64,000 nt of DNA, taken from Chloroflexota bacterium. GTDB taxonomy: Bacteria > Chloroflexota > Dehalococcoidia > JACPEP01. A program made the translations under genes and the position numbers. A model generated the notes under the pieces. The model saw only the letters and a list, made by a program, of their open reading frames with translations, made no database searches and was not told where the DNA came from. The DNA is taken from assembly GCA_016183425.1 (NCBI GenBank), contig JACPEP010000001.1, positions 78,624-142,623 on the forward strand, read 5' to 3'. The stretch's first letter is position 1. Every line of letters starts with the position of its first letter. Below are positions 9,155 to 17,807 of the stretch, piece after piece.

Positions 9155-9413
9155 AATTTCCATCTCGACGTCTCCTTCTCGTTTCTTCCTGCCTCTTCAG
9201 AGACCAACTGGCCAGACCCCACACGCCCAAAGCGATAAGAAGAAGCCCCGCCACCACACCCCCTACGATCATCATCGCCGTAGGAGTAAGTTGAACGTTC
9301 GTATGCGTCTCATCGGCCTCGGCTATCCCCGGAAAGAGGAAATAAGCCAATGCCAAAACCAAGGGAAAAGAAAACCATTTTATTCCAAGCAGTTTACGCC
9401 ATAGGCAACTCAT
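9144..9413 (-). CDS. Mini membrane protein B (signal peptide, one TM, Arg-rich tail)
   Basis: 89 residues from the ATG at 9413, with GGAGAGG 8 bases upstream. It has an N-terminal hydrophobic signal ending near IAEA, a short polar segment (DETHTNVQLTPT) with one His, a transmembrane helix (residues 47-70) and a basic tail (KRQEETRRRRRD). The layout and several positions match the gene upstream (W..AL.Y/WSLK+QE), so the two are paralogues. I do not recognise a named family. The start overlaps the upstream stop (ATGA), which implies coupled translation. Confidence 0.7.
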   Translation of the reverse strand: MSCLWRKLLGIKWFSFPLVLALAYFLFPGIAEADETHTNVQLTPTAMMIVGGVVAGLLLIALGVWGLASWSLKRQEETRRRRRDGNYGS

Positions 9414-9670
9414 GGCCGACGCCTCTCCGCATTCGGTCCACCCCTCTTCCTCGCCTCTTGTTTCTTCAAAGAACGATAGGCTAAGGCCCACCCTCCTACG
9501 GCCAAGAGGAATAGGCCGCCCACCGTCCCCCCCAAAATATAGGCCGTTAGATACGTTAGCTGAAAGCCAACGATATGTACATGCTCTCCGTTGGCCAGCG
9601 CGATGTCGGGGGAAAAAAGTACGGCCACCGCCAACATCAAGAGCAACACAAACCATCTTCTCGCTGACAC
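9410..9670 (-). CDS. Mini membrane protein A (paralogue of B)
   Basis: 86 residues from a GTG at 9670 preceded by AAGGAGAGAG. An upstream in-frame ATG at 9775 would lie beyond the promoter. It has a signal-like hydrophobic N-terminus ending at ALANG, a luminal stretch GEHVHIVGFQLT with two His, a glycine-rich transmembrane helix (YILGGTVGGLFLLAVGGWAL) and a basic tail (SLKKQEARKRGG). The HxH could bind metal or heme, but that is speculation. It is first in an operon with its paralogue, a cytochrome c and an MFS transporter. No known family assigned. Confidence 0.7.
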   Translation of the reverse strand: MSARRWFVLLLMLAVAVLFSPDIALANGEHVHIVGFQLTYLTAYILGGTVGGLFLLAVGGWALAYRSLKKQEARKRGGPNAERRRP

Positions 9671-9700
9671 TTTCTCTCTCCTTGCCGCTATGAGGCAATC

Positions 9701-9729
9701 ATTATAATCCACTATCAATCCGGGTGCAA
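9701..9729 (-). promoter_or_regulatory. Sigma70-type promoter of the mini-protein/cytochrome/MFS operon
   Basis: Reading the minus strand: TTGCAC (9729-9724), 17-base spacer, TATAAT (9706-9701). The GTG start at 9670 lies 30 bases downstream. Confidence 0.75.
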
Positions 9730-9889
9730 CATATTTTACGGAGACTGTTGAATTAAGTATTCTTTCCTCCCCCATTGACGGCTTCAGAAGTAACTATGGG
9801 AAGGTTGTCTATCGCAGATCCAGGCCTTGGTGGCTAAGAGGACTTTCCTCGGGCTTTCCATGGTACGCCCCTTTCGCATCCGCAAAGAA

Positions 9890-9918
9890 TTGACATTGGC
9901 TTTCTTTTGTGGTATTAA
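9890..9918 (+). promoter_or_regulatory. Sigma70-type promoter of the solute-binding protein array
   Basis: TTGACA (9890-9895), 17-base spacer, TATTAA (9913-9918), followed by AAGGAGGAG at 9960 and a GTG start at 9974. The 303-base gap between the divergent operons holds this promoter and the divergent one at 9701-9729; I see nothing else in it. Confidence 0.8.
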
Positions 9919-9973
9919 CCAAGCGTACTTGCTGCAGATGCAAGTAGAGTACGTAACATAAGGAGGAGTATAC

Positions 9974-11644
9974 GTGCTTAATGACTACTGGAAGAAGTTG
10001 ATGGCGCGAAGGCTGTCGCGCCGCCGGGCGCTGCGAGCGGCTGGGCGAGCGGGCATAGGCCTGGCCGGCGTTGCGCTGCTGGGGTGCGCCGCCGCCCCCG
10101 CCGTCACACCTACTCCGGCAAAACCGGGAGCTACCCCGGCGGCGGGAGCCGCCCCTACTCCCACCGCCCTAAAGCCAACCGCCGGCGGGAGCCTGAAGTT
10201 CGGGCAATTCACCATCTCTGGCTTCGATCCCCACACCAACCTGTCCGGCTCCAATGATGACTGGCTTAAACCCCAGGTCCATGACAAGCTAATTGAAATC
10301 GATGAAAAAGGGAAACTGGTTCCTACCTTGTTCACGTCATGGGAGATCCCCGACCAACTCACCTTCGTCGCCAAGCTGCGCCAGGGAGTCAAGTTCCACG
10401 ATGGCACCGATTTCAATGCTGAGGTAGTACGATTCAGCAACGACCGGGTGATGAATGGCGCCCCACCGGTGACCCGGCAGCCCCGCTTCAAAGCCGCCGT
10501 GGCCAGCATCGAAGCGGTGGACAACTATACCGTCAAATACCGCCTTACGGGGCCTAATGCTGGCTTTCCCTACTTCTTTGGCGACCGCAGTACTGGGCGT
10601 CCTGCTTCCCCGACAGCGGTGGAAAAATACAAAAACGACCTGAGGACAGTGGGAGTAGGCACCGGCCCCTGGATGGTGGCCGACTGGGTCAAGGACGACC
10701 GCATCCTTCTCAAGAAATTCCCCGACTACTGGGACAAAGGCCTCCCCTACCTGGATGAGGTCAACGTCAAGGTCGTCCCCGATAACACCACCGCCCTCGT
10801 GATGGTCAAGACAGGCGACCTTCAGTTCTACACCGAGTTGCCCCCCAAAGACGTGGCCGGAGTGCGGGCCGACCCCAATCTGGTGGCAGTGGTGGCCACC
10901 ACCACCGGCTACAGCGGCTTCTACTTCAACCACAAAAAACCCCCCTTCAACAACAAGGCACTGCGCCAGGCCTTCGCCTACGCCATCGACAAGGACGCCA
11001 TTGCCAAGGCCATCTTTCTCGGTCTGAATCAGGTAGCCGGTGGAATCTTCGGCCCCGGCCACGCCTTCTACGACTCCAGTGTCAAGCCCTTGCCCTACGA
11101 CCCAGCTAAGGCCAAGGAAAAGCTGAAGGAAGGGGGCCAGCCCGACGGCTTCGAGTTCGACGCTGAGGTGGGCTCCCAGTACGGCATTCGAGTCCAGTAC
11201 TCCGAGGCGGTTAAGGAGATGCTGGCCAAGGTGGGCATCAAGATGAACATCAAGGTCATGGAGCAGGTCACCGTCATGGACCGGGCGGGAAAGGGAGAGA
11301 TGCAGTGCTGGGTCACCGAGTTCTCCGGCAGCGAGGAGCCCGATAACGCTTTTGCTATCATCTCCCACAGCACCCAGGGCACCTACGCCAAGGCCTTCAT
11401 GGAGGGTGCAGAAGGAACCAAGGAGATGGATGCCCTCCTGGACAAGGGAAGAGCCACCTACAACGAGGAGGAGCGTTTCAAGGTCTACTCCCAGGCACAG
11501 CGTAAGGTTGTGGACGACGTCTTTGGCCCCTACTGGCTGGTGTATCGCAACACCCGCATGGTACACCGCAAGGAGGTCAAAGATTACCTCCCCCGCACCG
11601 GCCCCAACGACGTCTACCTGAAGAAGGTCTGGCTGGCCAAGTAG
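9974..11644 (+). CDS. ABC transporter solute-binding lipoprotein, family 5 (copy 1)
   Basis: 556 residues from a GTG. The N-terminus has Tat-like basic residues (RRLSRRRALRAAG), a hydrophobic helix and lipobox LLGC (Cys38), then a Pro/Thr/Ala linker. The mature part is a SBP_bac_5 (PF00496) fold with LRQGVKFHDGTDFNAEVV and IDKDAIAKAIFLG. Family members bind oligopeptides, nickel chelates or other cationic or organic ligands and deliver them to DppBCDF-type transporters. No permease or ATPase gene is present in the window, so partners are encoded elsewhere. It is nearly co-linear with copy 2 and is clearly a duplicate. Confidence 0.92.
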   Translation: MLNDYWKKLMARRLSRRRALRAAGRAGIGLAGVALLGCAAAPAVTPTPAKPGATPAAGAAPTPTALKPTAGGSLKFGQFTISGFDPHTNLSGSNDDWLKPQVHDKLIEIDEKGKLVPTLFTSWEIPDQLTFVAKLRQGVKFHDGTDFNAEVVRFSNDRVMNGAPPVTRQPRFKAAVASIEAVDNYTVKYRLTGPNAGFPYFFGDRSTGRPASPTAVEKYKNDLRTVGVGTGPWMVADWVKDDRILLKKFPDYWDKGLPYLDEVNVKVVPDNTTALVMVKTGDLQFYTELPPKDVAGVRADPNLVAVVATTTGYSGFYFNHKKPPFNNKALRQAFAYAIDKDAIAKAIFLGLNQVAGGIFGPGHAFYDSSVKPLPYDPAKAKEKLKEGGQPDGFEFDAEVGSQYGIRVQYSEAVKEMLAKVGIKMNIKVMEQVTVMDRAGKGEMQCWVTEFSGSEEPDNAFAIISHSTQGTYAKAFMEGAEGTKEMDALLDKGRATYNEEERFKVYSQAQRKVVDDVFGPYWLVYRNTRMVHRKEVKDYLPRTGPNDVYLKKVWLAK

Positions 11645-11760
11645 CGGCCCGATAAAAGCTCTCCAATGGTAGAAGATTGGCATTAGTTTTTCTTTATGCC
11701 AGTGCTGGACCGTTTCCCAAGAAAGGGACGGTGAGTATCTAAAACAAAGGAGGACAACCC

Positions 11761-13434
11761 ATGCAAAGAGGAGAGAGTTACTGGAAGAAACTAATGGGGC
11801 GCCGGCTGTCGCGCCGCCAAACGCTGCGAGCGGCCGGGCGGGCGGGCCTGGGCCTGGCCGGTATGGCGCTGGTGGGATGCGCCGCCACCCCCACACCTAC
11901 CCCGGCCAAACCAGGGGCCACCCCAGCAGCACCCCAGGCCACTGCCACTCCCACCGCTCTTAAGCCATCCGCCGGGGGAACCCTGAAGTTCGGAATGTCT
12001 ACCATCACTGGCTTCGACCCCCATACAAATCTGGCGGGCTCCAACGACGACTGGCTGAAGCCCCAGGTCCATGACAAGCTAATTGAAATCGACGAAAAGG
12101 GGAAGCTGGTCCCCACCTTATATACGTCCTGGGAGAATCCAGACCAGCTCACCCTGGTGGCCAAACTGCGTCAGGGAGTCAAGTTCCACGACGGGAGCGA
12201 TCTTAATGCTCAGGTAGTGAAGCTGGCTCACGACCGGGTGATGAATGGCGGCGCTCCGGTGACCCAGAACCGGGACTTTAAAACCTCTGTGGCCGGCATC
12301 GACATGGTGGATAACTATACCGTTAAATACCGTCTTACGGAGCCTTATGCTGGCTTTGTCTACTTTCTCGCTGACCGTAGTGCCGGGCGCATTTCTTCCC
12401 CAGCGGCAGTGGAGAAATACAAGAACGACCTGAGGACAGTAGGGGTGGGCACCGGCCCCTGGGTAGTCAGCGAGTGGATCAAGGACGACCGCATCCTCCT
12501 CAAAAGATTCCCCGACTACTGGGACAAGGGCTTCCCTTACCTGGACGAGATCAATGTCAAGGTGGTCCCCGACAACACCACGGCCCTGGTTACGGTCAAG
12601 ACGGGGGAGATCCAGTTCTACACCGAGCTCCCCCCCAAGGATGTGGCCGGAGTGCGGGCGGACCCCAACCTGGTGGCCGTGGTGGCTCCCACCACCGGTT
12701 ACTCCGGTTTCATGTTCAACCACAAGAAACCCCCCTTCAACAACAAGGCACTGCGCCAGGCCTTCGCCTACGCCATCGATAAGGAGGCCATCGCCAAGGG
12801 TGTTTTTCTAGGCCTCAACGAAGTGGCCGGCGGCCCCTTCGGCCCCGGCCATCCCCTCTACGATTCAGCCATCAAGCCCTTGCCCTACGATCCCGCCAAA
12901 GCAAAGGAGAAGCTGAAGGAAGGCGGCTACCCTGATGGCTTCGAGTTCGATGCTGAGGTGTCCAGCGCCTACGCCATCCGAGTCCAGTACGCCGAGGCAG
13001 CCCAGGCGATGCTGGCCAAGGTGGGCATCAAAATGAACATCAAAACCCTGGATCAGCCCACCGTTATGGACCGGGCGGCCAAGGGAGAGATGCAGCTCTG
13101 GGTCCCCGAGTTCTCGGGCAGCGAGGAGCCGAATCAAGCCCTGGTTCTAGGCAATCACAGCACTAAGGGCACCTATGGCAAGGCCTTCTTGGAGGGAAGT
13201 CAAGGGGCCGCGGAGGTGGATGCTCTCATCGATAAGGCAAAGGCCACCTACAACCCGGAGGAGCGCTTCAAACTCTACTCTCAGATTCAGAAAACGATCG
13301 TGGATGAGGCCTATTGTACCTACTGGATAGTGTACCGAAACGCCCGCATGGTCCACCGCAAGGAGGTCAAAGATTACCTCCCCCGCACCGGCCCCAACGA
13401 CGTCTATCTCAAGAAGGTCTGGCTGGCCAAGTAA
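11761..13434 (+). CDS. ABC transporter solute-binding lipoprotein, family 5 (copy 2)
   Basis: 557 residues. The Tat-like/lipobox N-terminus (RRLSRRQTLRAAG, lipobox LVGC, Cys40) and mature domain are very close to copy 1 along the whole length, including identical stretches around RTGPNDVYLKKVWLAK at the end. AAAGGAGG precedes the ATG. The mature domain differs from copy 1 mostly at scattered positions, which suggests a duplication followed by divergence in ligand range. It lies 116 bases after copy 1, probably under the same promoter. Confidence 0.92.
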   Translation: MQRGESYWKKLMGRRLSRRQTLRAAGRAGLGLAGMALVGCAATPTPTPAKPGATPAAPQATATPTALKPSAGGTLKFGMSTITGFDPHTNLAGSNDDWLKPQVHDKLIEIDEKGKLVPTLYTSWENPDQLTLVAKLRQGVKFHDGSDLNAQVVKLAHDRVMNGGAPVTQNRDFKTSVAGIDMVDNYTVKYRLTEPYAGFVYFLADRSAGRISSPAAVEKYKNDLRTVGVGTGPWVVSEWIKDDRILLKRFPDYWDKGFPYLDEINVKVVPDNTTALVTVKTGEIQFYTELPPKDVAGVRADPNLVAVVAPTTGYSGFMFNHKKPPFNNKALRQAFAYAIDKEAIAKGVFLGLNEVAGGPFGPGHPLYDSAIKPLPYDPAKAKEKLKEGGYPDGFEFDAEVSSAYAIRVQYAEAAQAMLAKVGIKMNIKTLDQPTVMDRAAKGEMQLWVPEFSGSEEPNQALVLGNHSTKGTYGKAFLEGSQGAAEVDALIDKAKATYNPEERFKLYSQIQKTIVDEAYCTYWIVYRNARMVHRKEVKDYLPRTGPNDVYLKKVWLAK

Positions 13435-13470
13435 CCGCCCCCAAGGGGCCTCAACAGCATGAAGGGAAGG

Positions 13471-13563
13471 CCCGACAAAGGTAGCTTTTTCAAGGCCAAC
13501 CCCTCTTTGTTAACAAGGTTCAGTCTCCGTTAGAGCCGGTAAATTGAAACCAGGGAGGGATAA
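13471..13563 (+). repeat. Duplicated 93-base leader, copy A
   Basis: From CCCGACAAAGG to the ATG at 13564, exactly 93 bases. It shares blocks CCCGACAAAGG, CTTTGTTAAC, GTTCAGT and GGTAAATTGAAACCA with the leader at 15253-15345, which is also exactly 93 bases before its ATG. The duplication that made copies 3 and 4 therefore included the 5' leader. Confidence 0.8.
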
Positions 13564-15212
13564 ATGAAACGCAATTACTGGCATAATGCCATAAGTCGAC
13601 CTTTGACCCGGCGGCAGGTGTTGGGCCGGGGCGCCAAGGCGGGGATAGGGCTGGTCGGGCTTTCCCTGCTGGGGTGCGCTGCTCCGGCGGCACCAACACC
13701 AATAAAACCTACTACTGCCCCCGCCCCGGGCACCCCCCGCCGGCCAAAGTCCTAGATACCTTGGTCGTTGCCATGGTACGGGACATTCAGACTGCCGATC
13801 CCCATCTCAGGTCTCATATCGATGCCCAATGCTACCAGGACAACGTTTTCGACGGGCTGACGGAGATAGGTCGAAACTATCAGCCGATTCCAAGTCTGGC
13901 AGAAAGCTGGAAGAATCTGAATGATGTCACCTGGGAGTTCAAGCTGCGCCCAGGGGTCAAATTCCACAATGGGGAAGATTTCGACGCCAATACGGTCAAG
14001 TTCAATGTGGAGCGGCTTCTGCGGCCCGGCTTTAGCCCCCAACGATTCCAGGAGTTCGCGACCATCAAGGAGGTTCAAGTGATAGACCCCTCTACTGCCA
14101 GGGTCATCACCAAAGACCCGGACCCGTTATTATTAAGCCGCTTCCACCTCGTTCGAATGGTGCCCCAGCAGTACGTGGAGCAGAACGGGGATGACATCAT
14201 GAATGAGAAGCCCGTAGGCACGGGACCGTATAAGTTTGTGAAGTGGGTGAAGGATGATTACGTGGAATTGGAGGCGGTGGACAAGCACTGGCGCGTTGGA
14301 AAACCTCCTGCCAAGAGAGTAGTCCAAAAAGTGATCCCTACCGCAGCTCCCCGGGTGGCCGCCCTTCAGACAGGCGCTGCTGACATCATTTGGGATGTTC
14401 CCGCCGATAACATCGCTCCTTTAGAGAAAGACCCCAACTTGGCCACCTACCTGGAGAAGAGCCTTAGCGTGCCCAATATCCAAATAAGCCAGTTTCTTGA
14501 AGGGCCCCTGAGAGACAAGCGAGTACGGCAGGCCCTGAACTATGCTGTGGACAAAGAAAGCATTGTCAAGAACCTCTTCTTGGGCTACTATAAGGTGGTT
14601 CCCAGCGCCTTGGTGCCGGTGTGCTTCGGATATGATGAGACTCAAAAGTCCTATCCCTACGACCCCAAGAAGGCCAAGGAGCTTCTGGCTCAGGCCGGCT
14701 ATCCCAACGGATTTGAGGTCACCTTCGACAGCACCCAAACGGCCTATCCTAAGCAGACCGAGTACATCCAGGCCGTTGCTAACTATCTCAGCGAAGTGGG
14801 GGTCAAGGCCAAGATTGTTCCCCACGAATCCAGTGAGCAATATGAACTAACTGCCCGCAAAGGCAACAAAGGGCCAACGGGTATCTTCCACCAGAGCCCG
14901 GGCTGCCTCAAGTTGGATGGGGACGACATCCTCTGGCCCCAGTTCCGCTCATGGGATGAAAAGACGGCGGTGGGCAACAAGATGTACTTTTCTAATCCCG
15001 AGTTGGACAAGTTGGTAGACGCCGGTCGCTTTACCCTTGACCCAGCCGAGAGAAAGAAGATTTACCAGAAGGCCCTTCAAACCATTCAAGACGAAGCGTA
15101 TTGGCTTTTTCTCTGGGAGATGCCTTATTTTTGGGGCTACAGCAAGAAGAAGCTTAAGGCGATCCACCCTCGCACCTATCGTATCTTCGCCTGGGACGTG
15201 GAGCCGGCCTGA
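13564..15212 (+). pseudogene. ABC transporter solute-binding lipoprotein, family 5 (copy 3, frameshifted)
   Basis: The N-terminus (MKRNYWHNAISRPLTRRQVLG, lipobox LLGC, Cys38) reads from the ATG at 13564 to a stop at 13753-13755. The rest of a family-5 binding protein (LDTLVVAMVRDIQTADPH onward, about 490 residues) continues in the -1 frame to 15212. The shift falls in the linker at a run of six C (13733-13738), where one missing base would restore a full-length protein close to 550 residues. The mature domain is otherwise intact, with FKLRPGVKFHNGEDFDANTV and VDKESIVKNLFLGYYK, so a sequencing error, a recent mutation or phase variation are all possible. It is the most diverged of the four copies. 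Confidence 0.85.
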
Positions 15213-15252
15213 GATGATAGTTGCCACCCCCAAAAGGGGTCGTGGAGCGAAG

Positions 15253-15345
15253 CCCGACAAAGGAGGGCTCGCTCAAAACCGACGCCCTTTGTTAACGGAG
15301 TTCAGTGCTTATCAAAGCAGGTAAATTGAAACCAAGGAGGGGTAA
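15253..15345 (+). repeat. Duplicated 93-base leader, copy B
   Basis: The counterpart of 13471-13563, with the same spacing to the ATG and the same conserved blocks, ending in AAACCAAGGAGGGGTAA before the start. It carries the ribosome binding site. Confidence 0.8.
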
Positions 15346-17025
15346 ATGAAACGCAATTACTGGCATCGTGCCCTGAGTCGACCGCTAACCCGGCGCCAGG
15401 TGTTGGGACGGGTGGTCAAGGCGGGAATCGGGCTGACGGGGTTTTCCCTGCTAGGCTGCGCCGCCGCCCCCGCCGCCACCCCTACCCCGACTAAACCTGG
15501 GGCCACCCCAGTGGCGCCCCAGGCCACTGCTACCCCAGTAAGACCTATAACGGGGGGCATCTTGAAGGTGGCCCAACCGGCCACCAGCCACACCGATCCC
15601 GCCCGGAGCACCGGCGGCACCAACGCCTGGCAACTGGAAAACATCTGCAATGGGCTCCTCACCTTGGATAAGACGGGCAAACCAGCCCCGGAGCTGGCCG
15701 AGTCCTGGGAGATACCCGATCCCACTACCATTGTCCTCAAGCTCAGAAAGGGGGTGAAGTTCCACGACGGAGTAGATTTCAACGCCCAGGTGATCAAGTT
15801 CAACTACGATCGCATCCTGGACCCGGCGACCCAGTCCCCCCGGTTGCCCAACATGAAGAACATCATAAAATCCTACGACGTGGTGGATGACTATACCTTC
15901 AAAATGACCCTTCTCCGTCCCAGCGCGGGCATCTTCGAATCGGTTCTGACCTCGGGCACCGGGGGCATGCCGGGGCAGATGATGTCCCCAGAGGCGGTTA
16001 AGAAGTACGACAACGACCTTCGGGCAGGCAAAGGGGTGGGCACGGGCCCCTTCCAGATGGTGGATTGGGTGCAGGACTCCCAGACTACCGCAAAGAAATT
16101 CCCCGGCTATTGGGAGAAGGGATTCCCCTACCTGGATGAGATCCAGTGGCGGGTGATCCCCGACCCCACCGTCACCTTCACTATGATTAAGACGGGGGAG
16201 GTTCACTTCGCCGCCGAGATAGCGCCCAAAGACGTCCCCCTGGCAAAGGCAGACCCCAACCTGGTTCCCATTATCGATATGTCGGTAGGGCTAGTAGGTC
16301 CCCTAATGAACCAAAAGGAACCCCCCTTCAACAAAACCGCCCTGCGCCAGGCTCTTGTTTATGCCATTGAACGGGAACCTATCAACAAAGCGGTGTACAT
16401 GGGCCTGTTCCCGGTGGCCAATGGCTTTTTCCCACCCACCCACTGGGCCTATGATGCTACTTTGAAGGGCTACCCGTATGACCCAGCCAAAGCCAAGGAG
16501 AAGCTGAAGGAAGGGGGCGCCCCCGAGGGCTTCGAATTCATCGCTCAACCCGCCAGCGCCTGGCCGGAGCATGTTCAGTACGCCGAGGCTATGAAGGAGA
16601 TGCTGGCCAAGGTGGGCATCAAGATGCAGATACAGGTCGCGGAGCGGGCCAAGGTTCTGGATGACTACCGGAAGGGCAGCGTCCCCATGTGGGTGACCCA
16701 TCTCTCGGGCAGCCCCGAGCCCCATCGCCTTGTGGACAACTGGTTTTATTCCAAGAGTGGTTACGGCTTAAGCAATCGGGATCCGGAGGACCCCCTCACC
16801 AAGCAGGTGGATGCTCTCATCGAGAAAGGGGATAGCGTATACAACATCGAGGATAGGCGAGCCATCTACTCCCAGTTGCAGAAGCTTATATTCGACAACG
16901 CCTACGGGATGATTGTGCTGTTCCACCGTCCCCTTACCCAACTTCAGCGCAAGGAGGTTCAGGGCTACGAGCCCTTCGTGGAGCAGTACGTTACGCGATT
17001 CAAGAGGGTTTGGCTTCAAAAATAA
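15346..17025 (+). CDS. ABC transporter solute-binding lipoprotein, family 5 (copy 4)
   Basis: 559 residues. The signal MKRNYWHRALSRPLTRRQVLG and lipobox LLGC (Cys38) are nearly identical to copy 3, but the mature domain (LKLRKGVKFHDGVDFNAQVI, YAIEREPINKAVYMGLFP) is closer to copies 1 and 2. This mosaic suggests recombination between copies. AAGGAGGGG precedes the ATG. It is the last of the array; no transporter membrane subunits follow, and the next genes are on the opposite strand. Confidence 0.92.
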   Translation: MKRNYWHRALSRPLTRRQVLGRVVKAGIGLTGFSLLGCAAAPAATPTPTKPGATPVAPQATATPVRPITGGILKVAQPATSHTDPARSTGGTNAWQLENICNGLLTLDKTGKPAPELAESWEIPDPTTIVLKLRKGVKFHDGVDFNAQVIKFNYDRILDPATQSPRLPNMKNIIKSYDVVDDYTFKMTLLRPSAGIFESVLTSGTGGMPGQMMSPEAVKKYDNDLRAGKGVGTGPFQMVDWVQDSQTTAKKFPGYWEKGFPYLDEIQWRVIPDPTVTFTMIKTGEVHFAAEIAPKDVPLAKADPNLVPIIDMSVGLVGPLMNQKEPPFNKTALRQALVYAIEREPINKAVYMGLFPVANGFFPPTHWAYDATLKGYPYDPAKAKEKLKEGGAPEGFEFIAQPASAWPEHVQYAEAMKEMLAKVGIKMQIQVAERAKVLDDYRKGSVPMWVTHLSGSPEPHRLVDNWFYSKSGYGLSNRDPEDPLTKQVDALIEKGDSVYNIEDRRAIYSQLQKLIFDNAYGMIVLFHRPLTQLQRKEVQGYEPFVEQYVTRFKRVWLQK

Positions 17026-17088
17026 CAGAAGAGGGCTGGCTGAATGAGGGGCCGATAAGGGACTCTTTCCCCGAAGCGCGGTGCATAG

Positions 17089-17748
17089 TTATGCGCTCCG
17101 CTTCTCATTTGGTTGGCGTCGGTCTTCAGCCCAGTAGCGGCCCCCTTTGAGGGCCGACACCAGCGCCGCCTCCGTTTCTACCCCGTCCTCGAAAATAGTA
17201 ACGCAGCGGCCGATGCCTTCCGGGGTATGGGCGTCGCTGCCTCCAGTGCCCACCATGCCCAGCCGTCGGCTCACCTGGAAGCAGAAGTCCACGTCCTCCT
17301 GGGTTGCCCAGCCGTTTATCACCTCCATGGTATGCACCAGCTTAAAGATAGGCCACTCACAGGCCTTTTCCACCGTGAGGCCGTTGTGCCGCGGCCCCAG
17401 CCAGGGCTTGGGGGAGAGATCCCAGCGGAAGGGATGGGCCGCGATGACCACCCCCCCGGCTGCCGTAACATAGTTTATGATGTCCAAGGCTTTGTAAAGG
17501 CTGCGGGGATACCCGTCGATGCCGAATAAGAGCAGGTCGCCCATCTCAGTGCTTGCCTCCAGGCCCGTAAAGATGGGAAAGTTCAGCTTTTGGGCCAGTT
17601 CTTTTACCTCCGGGGGCTTGGCGTTGCCATGTTCGGTAATGCAGATGGCATCCAGATGCCTCTCCCTGGCCCAGGGCACCAGGTGCTCGGGCTTAATAAT
17701 GCTATCCACCGAGCCCAAAACAGTGTGCATGTGAAGGTCTACGATCAA
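17089..17748 (-). CDS. PHP-domain metal-dependent phosphoesterase
   Basis: 219 residues. The PHP metal motif DLHMHT is at residues 4-9, with ITEHGN near residue 38, AAHPFRWD near 104 and GSDAHTPEGIG near 170; these His/Asp clusters bind two or three metals in PHP enzymes. The start is most likely TTG at 17748, since no in-frame ATG or GTG fits. Family members hydrolyse phosphoesters such as nucleotide 3',5'-bisphosphates or histidinol phosphate; this length fits the stand-alone YciV/TrpH-like group. It is divergent from the next gene. Confidence 0.85.
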   Translation of the reverse strand: MIVDLHMHTVLGSVDSIIKPEHLVPWARERHLDAICITEHGNAKPPEVKELAQKLNFPIFTGLEASTEMGDLLLFGIDGYPRSLYKALDIINYVTAAGGVVIAAHPFRWDLSPKPWLGPRHNGLTVEKACEWPIFKLVHTMEVINGWATQEDVDFCFQVSRRLGMVGTGGSDAHTPEGIGRCVTIFEDGVETEAALVSALKGGRYWAEDRRQPNEKRSA

Positions 17749-17772
17749 TTCTAACCCACTTTCTACCTTGAG

Positions 17773-17801
17773 TTGCCTCTCCGCCAGAGCTGTGGCATAA
17801 T
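17773..17801 (+). promoter_or_regulatory. Promoter with almost no leader before the DUF167 gene
   Basis: TTGCCT (17773-17778), 17-base spacer, CATAAT (17796-17801). The GTG start at 17808 is only 6 bases beyond the -10, so the transcript should begin at or next to the start codon. Confidence 0.6.
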
Positions 17802-17807
17802 CGCCTC

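Noticed and set aside
10337..11896. A 519-codon open frame antisense to the first and second binding-protein genes
   Set aside because: It is the reverse frame of GC-rich codons, with a low-complexity Val/Leu/Gly/His composition, spans a promoter-less intergenic gap and overlaps two clearly conserved genes.
13564..13755. Treating the 63-residue frame as a separate small lipoprotein
   Set aside because: It is the exact N-terminus (Tat-like signal, lipobox, linker) of the binding protein that continues in the -1 frame, as seen from copy 4.
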